In this document: piece by piece, positions 35,287 to 43,525 of the stretch | Numbering within the stretch: position 1 is the stretch's first letter | Layout: every line of letters starts with the position of its first letter | Source of the DNA: Flavobacteriaceae bacterium PS02337 | GTDB taxonomy: Bacteria > Bacteroidota > Bacteroidia > Flavobacteriales > Flavobacteriaceae | Length of the DNA: 64,000 nucleotides | Direction: 5' to 3' | NCBI GenBank assembly: GCA_029959285.1 | Contig: JASCOE010000009.1 | Location: 62,001 to 126,000 of the forward strand | Notes under the pieces: generated by a model | The model's input: the letters and a program-made list of their open reading frames with translations, nothing else | Told to the model about the DNA's origin: nothing | Database searches by the model: none | Translations under genes and position numbers: made by a program

Positions 35287-37428
35287 TTAATGAAGTTTTG
35301 CGTATAACTTAACATTTTTGGCGTTTAAGCTTAAGTCTTTGAGCTGATATTCTTTCTCTTTCAAGACATAAGAAGCTGATTGATAATAGGAAATAGTAGC
35401 GTTTACTAAATCTTTATTTTCAAATTTCAACGGAATTTCATTATAATGAATTTGATATTCAGGAGAAAGATCGGTATCAGGTTTTAATTCTAATTTAAAT
35501 TGTTTGATTTGCTGTTTTGGAGATAAAATCGTCAAAACATTATCTTTTATCAATCCTAAATCCTGATAAGTTGCAATAAAAGCTCTTGGTTTATAATCTG
35601 ATTCAAAAACATCGTGCCCGAAAAACTTACTTTGATAATCAAAATTTAATAATCCGAATAAAGTTGGCATTAAATCAATTTGTGACATTAATTTGTTGCA
35701 TTTTTCTGGTTTAGAAGTTGGATCATAAATTAAAGCTGGAATTCGATATTTATCTAATGGAAGCTCTGTTTTTCCTGCGCTAGAAGCACAATGATCGGCA
35801 ACAATTACAAATACAGTATTATTGAACCAAGGTTGTTTTTTAGCCTGATTAAAGAATTGACGTAAAGCATAATCGGTATATTTTACGCCTCCATCTCGAG
35901 ATTTAATATCTCCAGGAATATCAATTTTATTATTCGGATAAGTAAATGGTCTGTGGTTACTAACCGTCATAATATGATTGAAAAAAGGTTTGTTTTCTTT
36001 CGCTTCAGCGTTCATAATTTTGATCGCTTTATTGTACATATCTTCATCACAAACTCCCCAAACATTAGAAAACGTGATTTCATTTGGAGTAAAACTCGAT
36101 TTGTCTATGATTTGATAACCATTTCCGGAATAAAAATCCTGCATATTATCAAAAAAAGCATCTCCGCCGTACATAAATTTCACATTGTAACCTTTTTTCA
36201 GAAAAACAGATCCTGTTGAAAATTTATTTTTATTGTCTTCTCTTTTTACAACACTTTCGCCGGCTGTTGGAGGCAAACATAAAGTAACTGCTTCAAGTCC
36301 ACGAACTGTGCGGTTTCCTGCAGCATAGATATTCGTAAACGATAAGCTTTTTTGTGCCAAACTATCTAAAAACGGAGTTATATTTTGTTTGTTGCCATAC
36401 ATTTTCATGAAATCGGCACTCAAACTTTCTACCGTAATTAGAACTACATTTTTACGTTTTTCAATCGAATCATTTTTGATTTCACGTAAGGTATTTTGAC
36501 CCGAAATTGCTGGTAATTGCTGTTTTAAAAAAGCAAAAGCTTTTTCATTTGGAATCGTTTTGTAAAATTTAAAATAATCTAATTTGTTGTTTTGAAAGGC
36601 CAAATAGAATTTATAAATACCGTTTGCCTGTAATTCATTCACAAAAATATTTTTAGAATTTTCCGTTTTCGCTAATGAAGGAATTGCAAATATAGAAGCC
36701 AAGAATAAAACGCTATAAATTGCTGAAATTTTTAGCTTTTCTGGAATTGTCGGAATCTCTTCAATATAGTTTTTTGATTTTTTTATAATAAAAAAAGTAA
36801 TAATTCCTGTAATGATAAATAAAGCAGAAAAAATAGGAATAACAGGATATGACTGCATAATGTTTCCGATTACTTCATTTGTGTAAATCAGGTAATTAAC
36901 AGCAATGAAGTTGTATTTTACTCCAAATTCATTCCAAAAGAAAAACTCACTTATAGCATTTTGAAGAATCAATAAAACATATAAGAAAATTACAAAAGCA
37001 AAAAGCCAAAATCTGATTTTATCTCGTTTTTTTGGAACAAAAAGTAAAAGAGAAAATAAAAATGTTTTGATTGAAACAAAGATTAGAACAATCTTTGGCA
37101 AAGCGCCTCCGTATTCATCAAAAATGCTTTTTCCTGAGGCAATATAAATTAAAAGGCCAATAAAACCAGCTAAAATTAAATATCCGTATGGTTTATTGTA
37201 TTTGGAGTTAGAAATAAAAATAAGATACAACCATAAAAAGGAAGCGGAAACTACAAATACAAAAAAGTCTGAAATTAAACCTAAAGCAAAGATTTTCAAA
37301 CTTTCAGAAAAAGTAAATGAGCTTTGAGTTATAGGATGAAATAAAAGAATTATTCGTAGCGTGAAACTTATAATAAAGTACAATAGGGCTAGATTGTAAA
37401 AAGGTGAAAGTTTTTTGAAAAGATTCAT
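35287..37428 (-). CDS. LTA synthase/sulfatase-family membrane phosphotransferase
   Basis: This 713-residue protein has five N-terminal membrane helices (to about residue 265) and an extracytoplasmic alkaline-phosphatase-fold domain. NVVLITVESLSADFMKMYGN supplies a metal-binding Glu, AAGNRTVRGLEAVTLCLPP contains the likely nucleophile Thr (about 371), and VIVADHCASSAGKTELPLDKYRIPALIY supplies the Asp/His ligands. The superfamily includes LtaS and the phosphoethanolamine transferases EptA/EptB. In a Gram-negative organism without teichoic acid, transfer of a phospho-group to an envelope glycan or lipid A is plausible but unproven. It is divergent from a two-component system, with a phased TTAA operator between them. 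Confidence 0.85.
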   Translation of the reverse strand: MNLFKKLSPFYNLALLYFIISFTLRIILLFHPITQSSFTFSESLKIFALGLISDFFVFVVSASFLWLYLIFISNSKYNKPYGYLILAGFIGLLIYIASGKSIFDEYGGALPKIVLIFVSIKTFLFSLLLFVPKKRDKIRFWLFAFVIFLYVLLILQNAISEFFFWNEFGVKYNFIAVNYLIYTNEVIGNIMQSYPVIPIFSALFIITGIITFFIIKKSKNYIEEIPTIPEKLKISAIYSVLFLASIFAIPSLAKTENSKNIFVNELQANGIYKFYLAFQNNKLDYFKFYKTIPNEKAFAFLKQQLPAISGQNTLREIKNDSIEKRKNVVLITVESLSADFMKMYGNKQNITPFLDSLAQKSLSFTNIYAAGNRTVRGLEAVTLCLPPTAGESVVKREDNKNKFSTGSVFLKKGYNVKFMYGGDAFFDNMQDFYSGNGYQIIDKSSFTPNEITFSNVWGVCDEDMYNKAIKIMNAEAKENKPFFNHIMTVSNHRPFTYPNNKIDIPGDIKSRDGGVKYTDYALRQFFNQAKKQPWFNNTVFVIVADHCASSAGKTELPLDKYRIPALIYDPTSKPEKCNKLMSQIDLMPTLFGLLNFDYQSKFFGHDVFESDYKPRAFIATYQDLGLIKDNVLTILSPKQQIKQFKLELKPDTDLSPEYQIHYNEIPLKFENKDLVNATISYYQSASYVLKEKEYQLKDLSLNAKNVKLYAKLH

Positions 37429-37462
37429 TGTATTTATTTTTTCACAAAATTAATTTGTAATC

Positions 37463-37523
37463 ATTAACGTCAGATTAAGTTCAACTTTAACCTTACTTAA
37501 CGTTAACTTAAAGTTTGCTTAAG
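37463..37523. promoter_or_regulatory. Six-fold TTAA operator with about 11-bp phasing, PmrA/QseB-box like
   Basis: Hexamers ATTAAC (37463), ATTAAG (37474), TTTAAC (37486), CTTAAC (37496), CTTAAA (37507) and CTTAAG (37518) put TTAA cores 11, 12, 10, 11 and 11 bases apart, all on one helix face. The last three match the enterobacterial PmrA-type pattern YTTAA-N6-YTTAA recognised by OmpR-family regulators. It lies 35 bases from the LTA-synthase-like start and about 110 bases from the response-regulator start, so it may control both. Confidence 0.7.
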
Positions 37524-37579
37524 ATTCTGGGTTTCTATGTGTCCGCAGTTATATATTCAATTTTAACTTCAAAATTCTA

Positions 37580-37587
37580 TATCTTTG
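37580..37587 (+). promoter_or_regulatory. Possible promoter -7 box of the two-component operon
   Basis: TATCTTTG matches TAnnTTTG, 43 bases upstream of the response-regulator ATG and 56 bases downstream of the TTAA array. No clear TTG element is seen. Confidence 0.4.
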
Positions 37588-37630
37588 AAATGTAAAAAAA
37601 TCAAATGCGAACCTTAATTTAACACGATAT

Positions 37631-38293
37631 ATGCATATTTTAATAGTTGAAGACGAATTAGGAATTGTTCAGTTTTTAAAGCAAGGTCTGCAAGAAGAAG
37701 GTTATCAAATAACAACTGCAAATGATGGTTCTAAAGGTTTTGAACTTGTTCAGGATCAGAAGTTTGATTTGATTCTTTTAGATTGGATGCTGCCAAAAAT
37801 CAACGGACTCGATTTGTGTAAAGCCATTCGAGTTAAAGATCAAACTACGCCAATTATATTTCTAACAGCAAAAGATACCGTTCAGGAAACAATTGAAGGA
37901 TTGAAAGCTGGCGCAAACGATTATATCAAAAAGCCTTTTAGTTTTGAAGAACTTGTGGAACGCATAAAAGTTCATTTTAGAAATAGAATTAAAACTGAAA
38001 TTCTAACGCTGGGAACCATTAAGATTGATTTGTCTAAACATATTGTTTTAAAAGACGAAGATGAAATTTCTTTGACGCAAAGAGAATTTGAATTATTGAC
38101 GTATTTGATTCAAAATAAAGGAAAAGTATGTACAAGAAATCAAATTTTGAGAGACGTTTGGGAAATAAATTTTGAATACGATACTGGCGTGATTGATGTT
38201 TTTATGAATGCTATTCGTAAAAAGCTGAACCTTAAAATTGAAGAAGATTATATTAAAACTATACGCGGCATTGGCTACATCGCCAATGATTAA
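37631..38293 (+). CDS. OmpR/PhoB-family response regulator
   Basis: This 220-residue regulator has a receiver domain with the acidic pocket VEDE, phospho-acceptor Asp51 in LLLDWMLPKINGL, Thr/Lys in FLTAKD and YIKKPFSFEEL, and a C-terminal winged helix (ISLTQREFELLTYLIQNKGKVCTRNQIL, ending YIKTIRGIGYI). It is immediately followed (3-base gap) by its kinase. OmpR-type regulators bind tandem half-sites with 10-11 bp spacing, which fits the TTAA array upstream, so it is likely to regulate itself and the divergent LTA-synthase-like gene. Confidence 0.95.
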   Translation: MHILIVEDELGIVQFLKQGLQEEGYQITTANDGSKGFELVQDQKFDLILLDWMLPKINGLDLCKAIRVKDQTTPIIFLTAKDTVQETIEGLKAGANDYIKKPFSFEELVERIKVHFRNRIKTEILTLGTIKIDLSKHIVLKDEDEISLTQREFELLTYLIQNKGKVCTRNQILRDVWEINFEYDTGVIDVFMNAIRKKLNLKIEEDYIKTIRGIGYIAND

Positions 38294-38296
38294 CAA

Positions 38297-39697
38297 ATGA
38301 CATCACTATCTTTTAAAAACCGAATTGCCTTAAATTATATTGTCGGAACCGGACTTCTGGTTTTGGCTGTTTTTTCGGCTATTTATTTTATTGTAAAACT
38401 TACTGTTTACAACCATATTGACGAAAATTTAAGAATCGAAATTGAAGATCACTTAAAAGAAATCAGAATTGAAAAAAAGGTGATAGTCTTTATGGATGCT
38501 GAAGAATGGGAGGAAAGAGAGCATAATTCTGTTGATGTAAATCCGGTTTTTGTTCAGTTTTTAGATTTGAATAAAAAAATCATCGAAAAGTCTCCCAATT
38601 TAAAAAATGAAAAGCTAGTTTTTCATGAAAATAAAGAACATTTTCAGCTTTTTGACACCAAATTATTGGGCAATAAAATCCGTCAAATTCAAGTTCCGCT
38701 TCATTTAAAATCAAAAAAAATTGGATATTTAATTATTGCAATGTCACTTTCAGATTCTTCTAAAGTATTAGAGAATTTGCTTGATACTTTGATGATTACT
38801 TTTCCGATTATTCTTTTAATCCTGTTTTTTCTAGCTCGATTTTACGCAGGAAGAAGTATTAAGCCAATAAATGATATTATTAATACTTCTAAAATTATTA
38901 CGAAAGACAATTTAAAATCGAGAATTCCGCTTCCGAAAACGCGAGATGAATTATTTACACTTTCTAAAACAATTAATAATTTATTGAACCGAATTGAAGA
39001 CGCAATAGAACGCGAAAAACAATTTACTTCTGATGCTTCTCATGAACTTCGAACTCCGTTAACTGTTATTAAAGGAACACTTGAAGTATTAATTCGTAAA
39101 CCGCGTGATAGTAAAGAGTACGAAGAAAAAATAAATTACTGTATTAACGAAGTTGATCACCTTAATTCGCTTGTAGATCAGTTGCTTTTAATGGCTCGTT
39201 TTGAAAATCAAAAACAGAATATTGTAAAAGAAAATGTTTATTTAAACGCTACAATTTTAGATGTTTTGACTTTAAATGCTGAGAAAATAAAAGAAAAAAA
39301 AATCAATGTTGAATTAGAAGCAAAAGAAGAATTTAGTATTTATTCTGATAATTATTTAACGGTTACAATTCTTCGAAATATCATTTCAAACGCGGTTAAA
39401 TATTCTAATGATAAAACGAAAATTAATATTTCTTTGACAAGAGATAAAGATAAGATTGTTTGTATTGTAGAAGATCAGGGAATTGGAATTGCAAAGAAAG
39501 ATTTAGAATCAATTTTAAATCCGTTTTTCAGATCAGATTCTTTAAATCATTCTGAAATTAAGGGAACTGGTTTAGGTTTGTTTATTGTAAAAAGAATGAC
39601 AGATTTGCTTCAAATTAAATTTAAAATAGAAAGCGAAATCGGCAAAGGAACCAAAGTTCTATTGATTTTTGATGAATTTGATAATTCGTTAAACTAA
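38297..39697 (+). CDS. HAMP sensor histidine kinase
   Basis: This 466-residue inner-membrane kinase has TM1 (ALNYIVGTGLLVLAVFSAIYFIV), a periplasmic sensor of about 130 residues with an acidic stretch DAEEWEEREHNSVD, TM2 (LMITFPIILLILFFLARF), HAMP, and a dimerisation helix with the phospho-acceptor His249 in SDASHELRTPLTVIKG. The HATPase domain has N-box ILRNIISNAVKYSN, G1 VEDQGIGI and G2 GTGLGLFIVK. It pairs with the adjacent OmpR-type regulator. The acidic periplasmic patch could bind cations or cationic peptides, which is speculative. Confidence 0.94.
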   Translation: MTSLSFKNRIALNYIVGTGLLVLAVFSAIYFIVKLTVYNHIDENLRIEIEDHLKEIRIEKKVIVFMDAEEWEEREHNSVDVNPVFVQFLDLNKKIIEKSPNLKNEKLVFHENKEHFQLFDTKLLGNKIRQIQVPLHLKSKKIGYLIIAMSLSDSSKVLENLLDTLMITFPIILLILFFLARFYAGRSIKPINDIINTSKIITKDNLKSRIPLPKTRDELFTLSKTINNLLNRIEDAIEREKQFTSDASHELRTPLTVIKGTLEVLIRKPRDSKEYEEKINYCINEVDHLNSLVDQLLLMARFENQKQNIVKENVYLNATILDVLTLNAEKIKEKKINVELEAKEEFSIYSDNYLTVTILRNIISNAVKYSNDKTKINISLTRDKDKIVCIVEDQGIGIAKKDLESILNPFFRSDSLNHSEIKGTGLGLFIVKRMTDLLQIKFKIESEIGKGTKVLLIFDEFDNSLN

Positions 39698-39713
39698 TTT
39701 TAAAATTATTACA

Positions 39714-39740
39714 CTAAAAGCGGTTCAAGTCGTTTTTTAA
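39714..39740 (+). terminator. Probable terminator of the two-component operon
   Basis: AAAAGCG (39716-39722) pairs, with one G-U, to CGTTTTT (39731-39737) around loop GTTCAAGT, followed by T/A. It lies 18 bases after the kinase stop. The loop resembles a tRNA T-loop, but no tRNA is present. Confidence 0.55.
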
Positions 39741-39770
39741 CAATAAACTGTCGTTAAGTTAAAATAAAAA

Positions 39771-39802
39771 TTGTTTTTTAATTAATTTATCTATTATATT
39801 TG
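39771..39802 (+). promoter_or_regulatory. his operon promoter
   Basis: TTG (39771-39773), 21 bases, then TATATTTG (39795-39802) fits the TTG-N17-23-TAnnTTTG consensus. It would start transcription about 30 bases before the leader peptide. Confidence 0.65.
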
Positions 39803-39837
39803 CAACCGAATCAAAGAAGTAAAAAACTCAACAAATC

Positions 39838-39897
39838 ATGATTTCAATTCAATTACATCATCATCATCTACATTATTGCTCTCAAGCGATGTGTTAA
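39838..39897 (+). CDS. hisL: his operon leader peptide
   Basis: A 19-codon ORF (MISIQLHHHHLHYCSQAMC) has five His codons within six positions (39856-39867 and 39871-39873). It sits between the promoter and a terminator hairpin, 112 bases before hisG. Histidyl-tRNA shortage would stall the ribosome on the His run. The arrangement matches classic his attenuation in enterobacteria, although the peptide sequence is unrelated. Confidence 0.85.
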   Translation: MISIQLHHHHLHYCSQAMC

Positions 39898-39924
39898 TGA
39901 TATGCGTGTAAATCATCATATTTT

Positions 39925-39957
39925 AAAACCCGTTTGAGTACATCAAACGGGTTTTTT
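39925..39957 (+). terminator. his attenuator terminator
   Basis: AAAACCCGTTTGA (39925-39937) pairs with TCAAACGGGTTTT (39943-39955), loop of five, then T residues. A competing antiterminator is possible: TCAAGCG (39882-39888, at the end of the leader ORF) pairs with CGTTTGA (39931-39937) using one G-U. A ribosome reaching the leader stop codon would cover 39882-39888 and let the terminator form. A second alternative, GTTTGAGTACA (39932-39942) with TGTACTCAAAC (39971-39981), is perfect over 11 bp. Confidence 0.85.
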
Positions 39958-40009
39958 AATTCTAGCTCTTTGTACTCAAACTATAAACCTAACAAACAAC
40001 TAAAAAAAA

Positions 40010-40867
40010 ATGAGTACATTAAAAATTGCAATTCAAAAATCAGGTCGTTTAAACGAAGACAGCATTCAAATCTTAAAAGATTGCGGTATTTCAATCAACA
40101 ACGGAATCGACCAATTAAAAGCCGAAGCTTCAAATTTTCCTTTAGAAGTTTTATATTTAAGAAATTCAGATATTCCACAATATTTAATTGATGGAGTTGT
40201 AGATTTAGCAATTGTTGGCGATAATCTTTTGGTAGAAAAAGGAAAAGGAATTGAAGTAGTTCAGAAATTAGGATTCTCAAAATGCAAAGTTTCTGTTGCA
40301 GTTCCTAAAACTTTCGAATACAATTCTGTTCAAGATTTAGCAGGTTTGCGAGTTGCGACTTCATATCCGAATACAGTAAATGAATTTTTTGGTAAATTTG
40401 GTATCACTGTAGATATTCACCAAATTTCTGGTTCAGTAGAAATTGCACCAAATATTGGTCTTGCCGATGCCATTGTAGATATTGTTTCTAGCGGAAGCAC
40501 TTTATTCAAAAATAACTTAAAAGAAGTAGAAGTTATTCTGAAAAGCGAAGCAGTTTTGGCAGTTTCTCCAAAAGTTTCACCAGAAATACAAAAACACATT
40601 GACACTTTAAAATTCAGAATTCAAGCCGTTTTAAGAGCTAGAAATTCAAAATATATTTTAATGAATGTTCCAAACGACAAAATTGATGCCGTTGGAAAAA
40701 TTCTTCCAGTTTTAAGAAGTTTAACGGTCTTGCCGTTAGCCCAAGAAGGCTGGAGCAGCGTTCACTCTGTAATCGACAAAGATACTTTTTGGGACGTAAT
40801 CGATCAATTGAAAGAAGTTGGAGCAGAAGGAATTTTAGTTTGCCCAATTGAGAAAATGGTTCTTTAA
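40010..40867 (+). CDS. hisG: ATP phosphoribosyltransferase
   Basis: This is the first, feedback-controlled enzyme of histidine synthesis. The 285-residue long form (HisG-L) has KIAIQKSGRLNEDS at the start, VVDLAIVGDNLLVEKG, the PRPP loop DAIVDIVSSGSTLFKNNL and a C-terminal ACT-like regulatory domain (about 215-285) ending GAEGILVCPIEKMVL, which binds histidine. No HisZ is needed for the long form. It is the first gene after the attenuator. Confidence 0.97.
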   Translation: MSTLKIAIQKSGRLNEDSIQILKDCGISINNGIDQLKAEASNFPLEVLYLRNSDIPQYLIDGVVDLAIVGDNLLVEKGKGIEVVQKLGFSKCKVSVAVPKTFEYNSVQDLAGLRVATSYPNTVNEFFGKFGITVDIHQISGSVEIAPNIGLADAIVDIVSSGSTLFKNNLKEVEVILKSEAVLAVSPKVSPEIQKHIDTLKFRIQAVLRARNSKYILMNVPNDKIDAVGKILPVLRSLTVLPLAQEGWSSVHSVIDKDTFWDVIDQLKEVGAEGILVCPIEKMVL

Positions 40868-40879
40868 TGCGCTTTGCGC

Positions 40880-40963
40880 GCTTTAGGCTTTAAGCAGTAA
40901 GCTTTAAGCTTTTTAATAGACAAAGTTAATAAAGCCTAATGCTTACTGCTTATAGCCTAAAGC
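40880..40963. repeat. Long inverted repeat in the hisG-hisD spacer
   Basis: The 23-nt segment 40880-40902 is the reverse complement of 40941-40963 with one mismatch; both are built from GCTTTA, AAGC and AGTAAGC words. Further GCTTAAAGC words follow to 40980. No T-run follows, so it is not a classic terminator. The same vocabulary recurs in the hisB-hisH spacer. Confidence 0.8.
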
Positions 40964-40989
40964 AAAAAAAGCTTAAAGCAAAAAAAACA

Positions 40990-42273
40990 ATGAATAAAAT
41001 AGACAATCCAAAACCAGAAACCTGGTCAGATATATTAAAAAGACCAACTCAAACCATTGATGATATTGAGGTTACTGTAAAAGAAATCTTCAGAGAGGTA
41101 CAGAAAAAAGGAGACGAAGCTGTAGCAAAATACACTTCTATTTTTGACGGAATTTCTCAAGATAATTATGAAGTTTCTTTAGAAGAAATAAATGAAGCAA
41201 TCGCGTTGATTCCGAATGAATTAAAAGAAGCGATTCAATTAGCGAAAGACAATGTTTATAAATTTCACAGAGCACAGAAAACAGATCGAGTTGAAGTAGA
41301 AACTGTTGAAGGTGTAAATTGCTGGCAAGAAAAAAGACCAATCCAAAAAATTGGTTTATATATTCCAGGAGGAACTGCGCCTTTGTTTTCTACAGTTTTA
41401 ATGTTGGCTGTTCCAGCTGAAATTGCTGGTTGCAAAGAAATTGTATTGTGTTCTCCACCAGATAAAAAAGGAAAAATTAATCCAGCGATTTTATACGCAG
41501 CAAATTTGTGCGGCGTAACAAAAATTTTGAAAGTCGGCGGAATTCAAGCTATTGCAGGAATGACTTTTGGAACGCAATCTATTCCTAAAGTATATAAAAT
41601 ATTCGGGCCAGGAAATCAGTTTGTAACGGTAGCAAAGCAATTGGCAACACAATTTGGCGTTGCGATTGATATGCCAGCTGGACCTTCAGAATTATTAATT
41701 GTTGCAGATGATACAGCGGTTCCAGCTTTTGTAGCTTCAGATTTGCTTTCTCAAGCAGAACACGGAACAGATAGTCAGGTAATTTTGGTTTCAACTTCAA
41801 GAAAATTAATCACCGAAGTAGAGCAAGAAGTTCAGTCACAATTAGAAGTGCTTCCTAGAAAAGCAATTGCAGAAAAAGCTATTGAAAATTCGAAATTGAT
41901 TTATGTAGAAAATGATCAAATCGCTTTAGATTTAATTAATGAATACGGTCCAGAACACTTTATAATCTGCTCAGAATATGATGATTTCTATTGTAACGGA
42001 ATCGTAAATGCAGGTTCTGTCTTTATTGGAAATTATACGCCTGAAAGTGCTGGAGACTATGCTTCAGGAACAAATCATACACTTCCAACAAACGGTTATG
42101 CTAAAAATTACAGCGGTGTAAATTTAGATAGTTTTATGAAGTCGATGACTTTTCAAAAAATCACAAAAACTGGAATTTTGAATATTGGCAAAGCGATTGA
42201 AGTCATGGCGGAAGCTGAAGGCTTACAAGCGCATAAAAACGCCGTTACTTTAAGATTGAAGAGTTTGGAATAA
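40990..42273 (+). CDS. hisD: Histidinol dehydrogenase
   Basis: This enzyme catalyses the last two oxidations of histidine synthesis. The 427-residue protein has the signature KVYKIFGPGNQFVTVAKQLATQFGVAIDMPAGPSELLIVADD and zinc-ligand regions SQAEHGTDSQVIL and SAGDYASGTNHTLPT. The ATG at 40990 is preferred: 17 upstream codons in frame are spacer repeat (AYSLKQKKLKAKK). Confidence 0.97.
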   Translation: MNKIDNPKPETWSDILKRPTQTIDDIEVTVKEIFREVQKKGDEAVAKYTSIFDGISQDNYEVSLEEINEAIALIPNELKEAIQLAKDNVYKFHRAQKTDRVEVETVEGVNCWQEKRPIQKIGLYIPGGTAPLFSTVLMLAVPAEIAGCKEIVLCSPPDKKGKINPAILYAANLCGVTKILKVGGIQAIAGMTFGTQSIPKVYKIFGPGNQFVTVAKQLATQFGVAIDMPAGPSELLIVADDTAVPAFVASDLLSQAEHGTDSQVILVSTSRKLITEVEQEVQSQLEVLPRKAIAEKAIENSKLIYVENDQIALDLINEYGPEHFIICSEYDDFYCNGIVNAGSVFIGNYTPESAGDYASGTNHTLPTNGYAKNYSGVNLDSFMKSMTFQKITKTGILNIGKAIEVMAEAEGLQAHKNAVTLRLKSLE

Positions 42274-42366
42274 AAGACAAAGAAAGATGAAAGAGGCAAG
42301 AACCAAGATTTTATAAAGTCTTTCTTTTTGAATCTTGTTTCTTTCTTCTTAAAAATTAAAGAAAAA

Positions 42367-43416
42367 ATGAGTACGTTCGATATAAATACAATAACACGTG
42401 AAAACGTAAAATCTTTAAAACCATATTCGTCTGCGAGAGATGAGTTTGAAGATTTTGATACAGCCGAAATGATTTTTTTGGATGCGAATGAAAACCCGTT
42501 TCAAAATGGTGTAAATCGTTATCCAGACCCGCAACAGAATTCAGTTAAGGCGATTTTGGCAAAAAATAATTTAACTAAACAAAGTCAGATTTTGTTAGGA
42601 AACGGAAGTGATGAAGTTTTAGATTTGCTTTTCAGAGCATTTTGTGAGCCTAATAAAGATAATATTATTTCATTGCCGCCAACATACGGAATGTATGGTG
42701 TTTTGGCGAATATTAACGCAGTTGAAAACCGAGAAATTTTACTTTCGACAGATTTTCAGCCGCAAGTTGAAAAGATTTTAGAAGCTGTTGACGAAAATAC
42801 TAAAATCATCTTTTTGTGCTCGCCAAATAATCCAACCGGAAATTCTTTTTCTGATGAAAGTGTTGTGAAATTATTGCAAAACTTTAAAGGTTTAGTGGTA
42901 ATTGATGAAGCTTACATTGATTTTTCTGAGAAAGAAAGTTGGTTGACAGAAATTGATGCGTATCCAAATTTGGTTATTACGCAAACACTTTCTAAAGCGT
43001 ATGGTTTGGCTGGAATTCGTTTAGGAATTTGTTATGCTTCTGAAGCTGTGATTTCAATTCTAAATAAAATCAAACCTCCGTACAATGTTAATGAATTAAC
43101 ACAGCAAAGAGCAATTGAACGTTTAAAAGATTCAGAAAAAATAAAACAAGAAATAGCTTCAATTATTGAACAAAGAGAAGAATTACTTAAAGTTTTACTT
43201 GAAGTTGATTTTGTAGAAAAAGTGTATCCTACAGAAGCCAATTTTATTCTAGCGAAAGTAGATGACGCCAACAAAAGATACAATCAATTAATTGAAAAAG
43301 GAATCGTAATTCGCAACAGAACAACACAGCCTTTATGCGAAAATTGTCTTCGTTTTACGATTGGAACAAAAGAAGAAAATGCAGTTGTAATTAGAGAATT
43401 GAAACAATTAATCTAG
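42367..43416 (+). CDS. hisC: Histidinol-phosphate aminotransferase
   Basis: This PLP enzyme (349 residues) has LDANENPFQNGVNRYPDP, NGSDEVLDLLFRAFC, CSPNNPTGNSF, VIDEAYIDFS and the PLP Lys in QTLSKAYGLAGIRLG. The start at 42367 (MSTFDINTITRENV) is the family start; an in-frame TTG-type start at 42328 would include only the AAGAAAG-rich spacer. Confidence 0.96.
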   Translation: MSTFDINTITRENVKSLKPYSSARDEFEDFDTAEMIFLDANENPFQNGVNRYPDPQQNSVKAILAKNNLTKQSQILLGNGSDEVLDLLFRAFCEPNKDNIISLPPTYGMYGVLANINAVENREILLSTDFQPQVEKILEAVDENTKIIFLCSPNNPTGNSFSDESVVKLLQNFKGLVVIDEAYIDFSEKESWLTEIDAYPNLVITQTLSKAYGLAGIRLGICYASEAVISILNKIKPPYNVNELTQQRAIERLKDSEKIKQEIASIIEQREELLKVLLEVDFVEKVYPTEANFILAKVDDANKRYNQLIEKGIVIRNRTTQPLCENCLRFTIGTKEENAVVIRELKQLI

Positions 43417-43525
43417 AAATTTATTTAACCGCAAAGTTCGCAAAGAATTACGCAAAGAACACAAAGTCATTTTGCCATGGAGATTTAATTTAATTCGTTA
43501 ATTCGTGGCGGAAAAAAAATAATAT
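43417..43525. other. hisC-hisB spacer with direct GCAAAG repeats
   Basis: GCAAAG occurs three times at 9- and 14-base intervals (about 43432-43459), followed by ACACAAAG. TTAATTCGTTAATTCG is a short tandem just before hisB. No hairpin terminator is seen. Confidence 0.5.

Noticed and set aside
39716-39738. tRNA-like T-loop GGTTCAAGTC
   Set aside because: No acceptor, D or anticodon arms surround it; it is the loop of a terminator hairpin.
39934-40191. ORF overlapping the start of hisG in another frame
   Set aside because: It begins in the attenuator terminator and is a Lys/Arg/Asn-rich shadow of hisG.
40939-40989. N-terminal extension of hisD (and similar ones of hisC, ilvB, efp and the 17023 gene)
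   Set aside because: The extra codons are translations of intergenic word repeats and precede the conserved family start.
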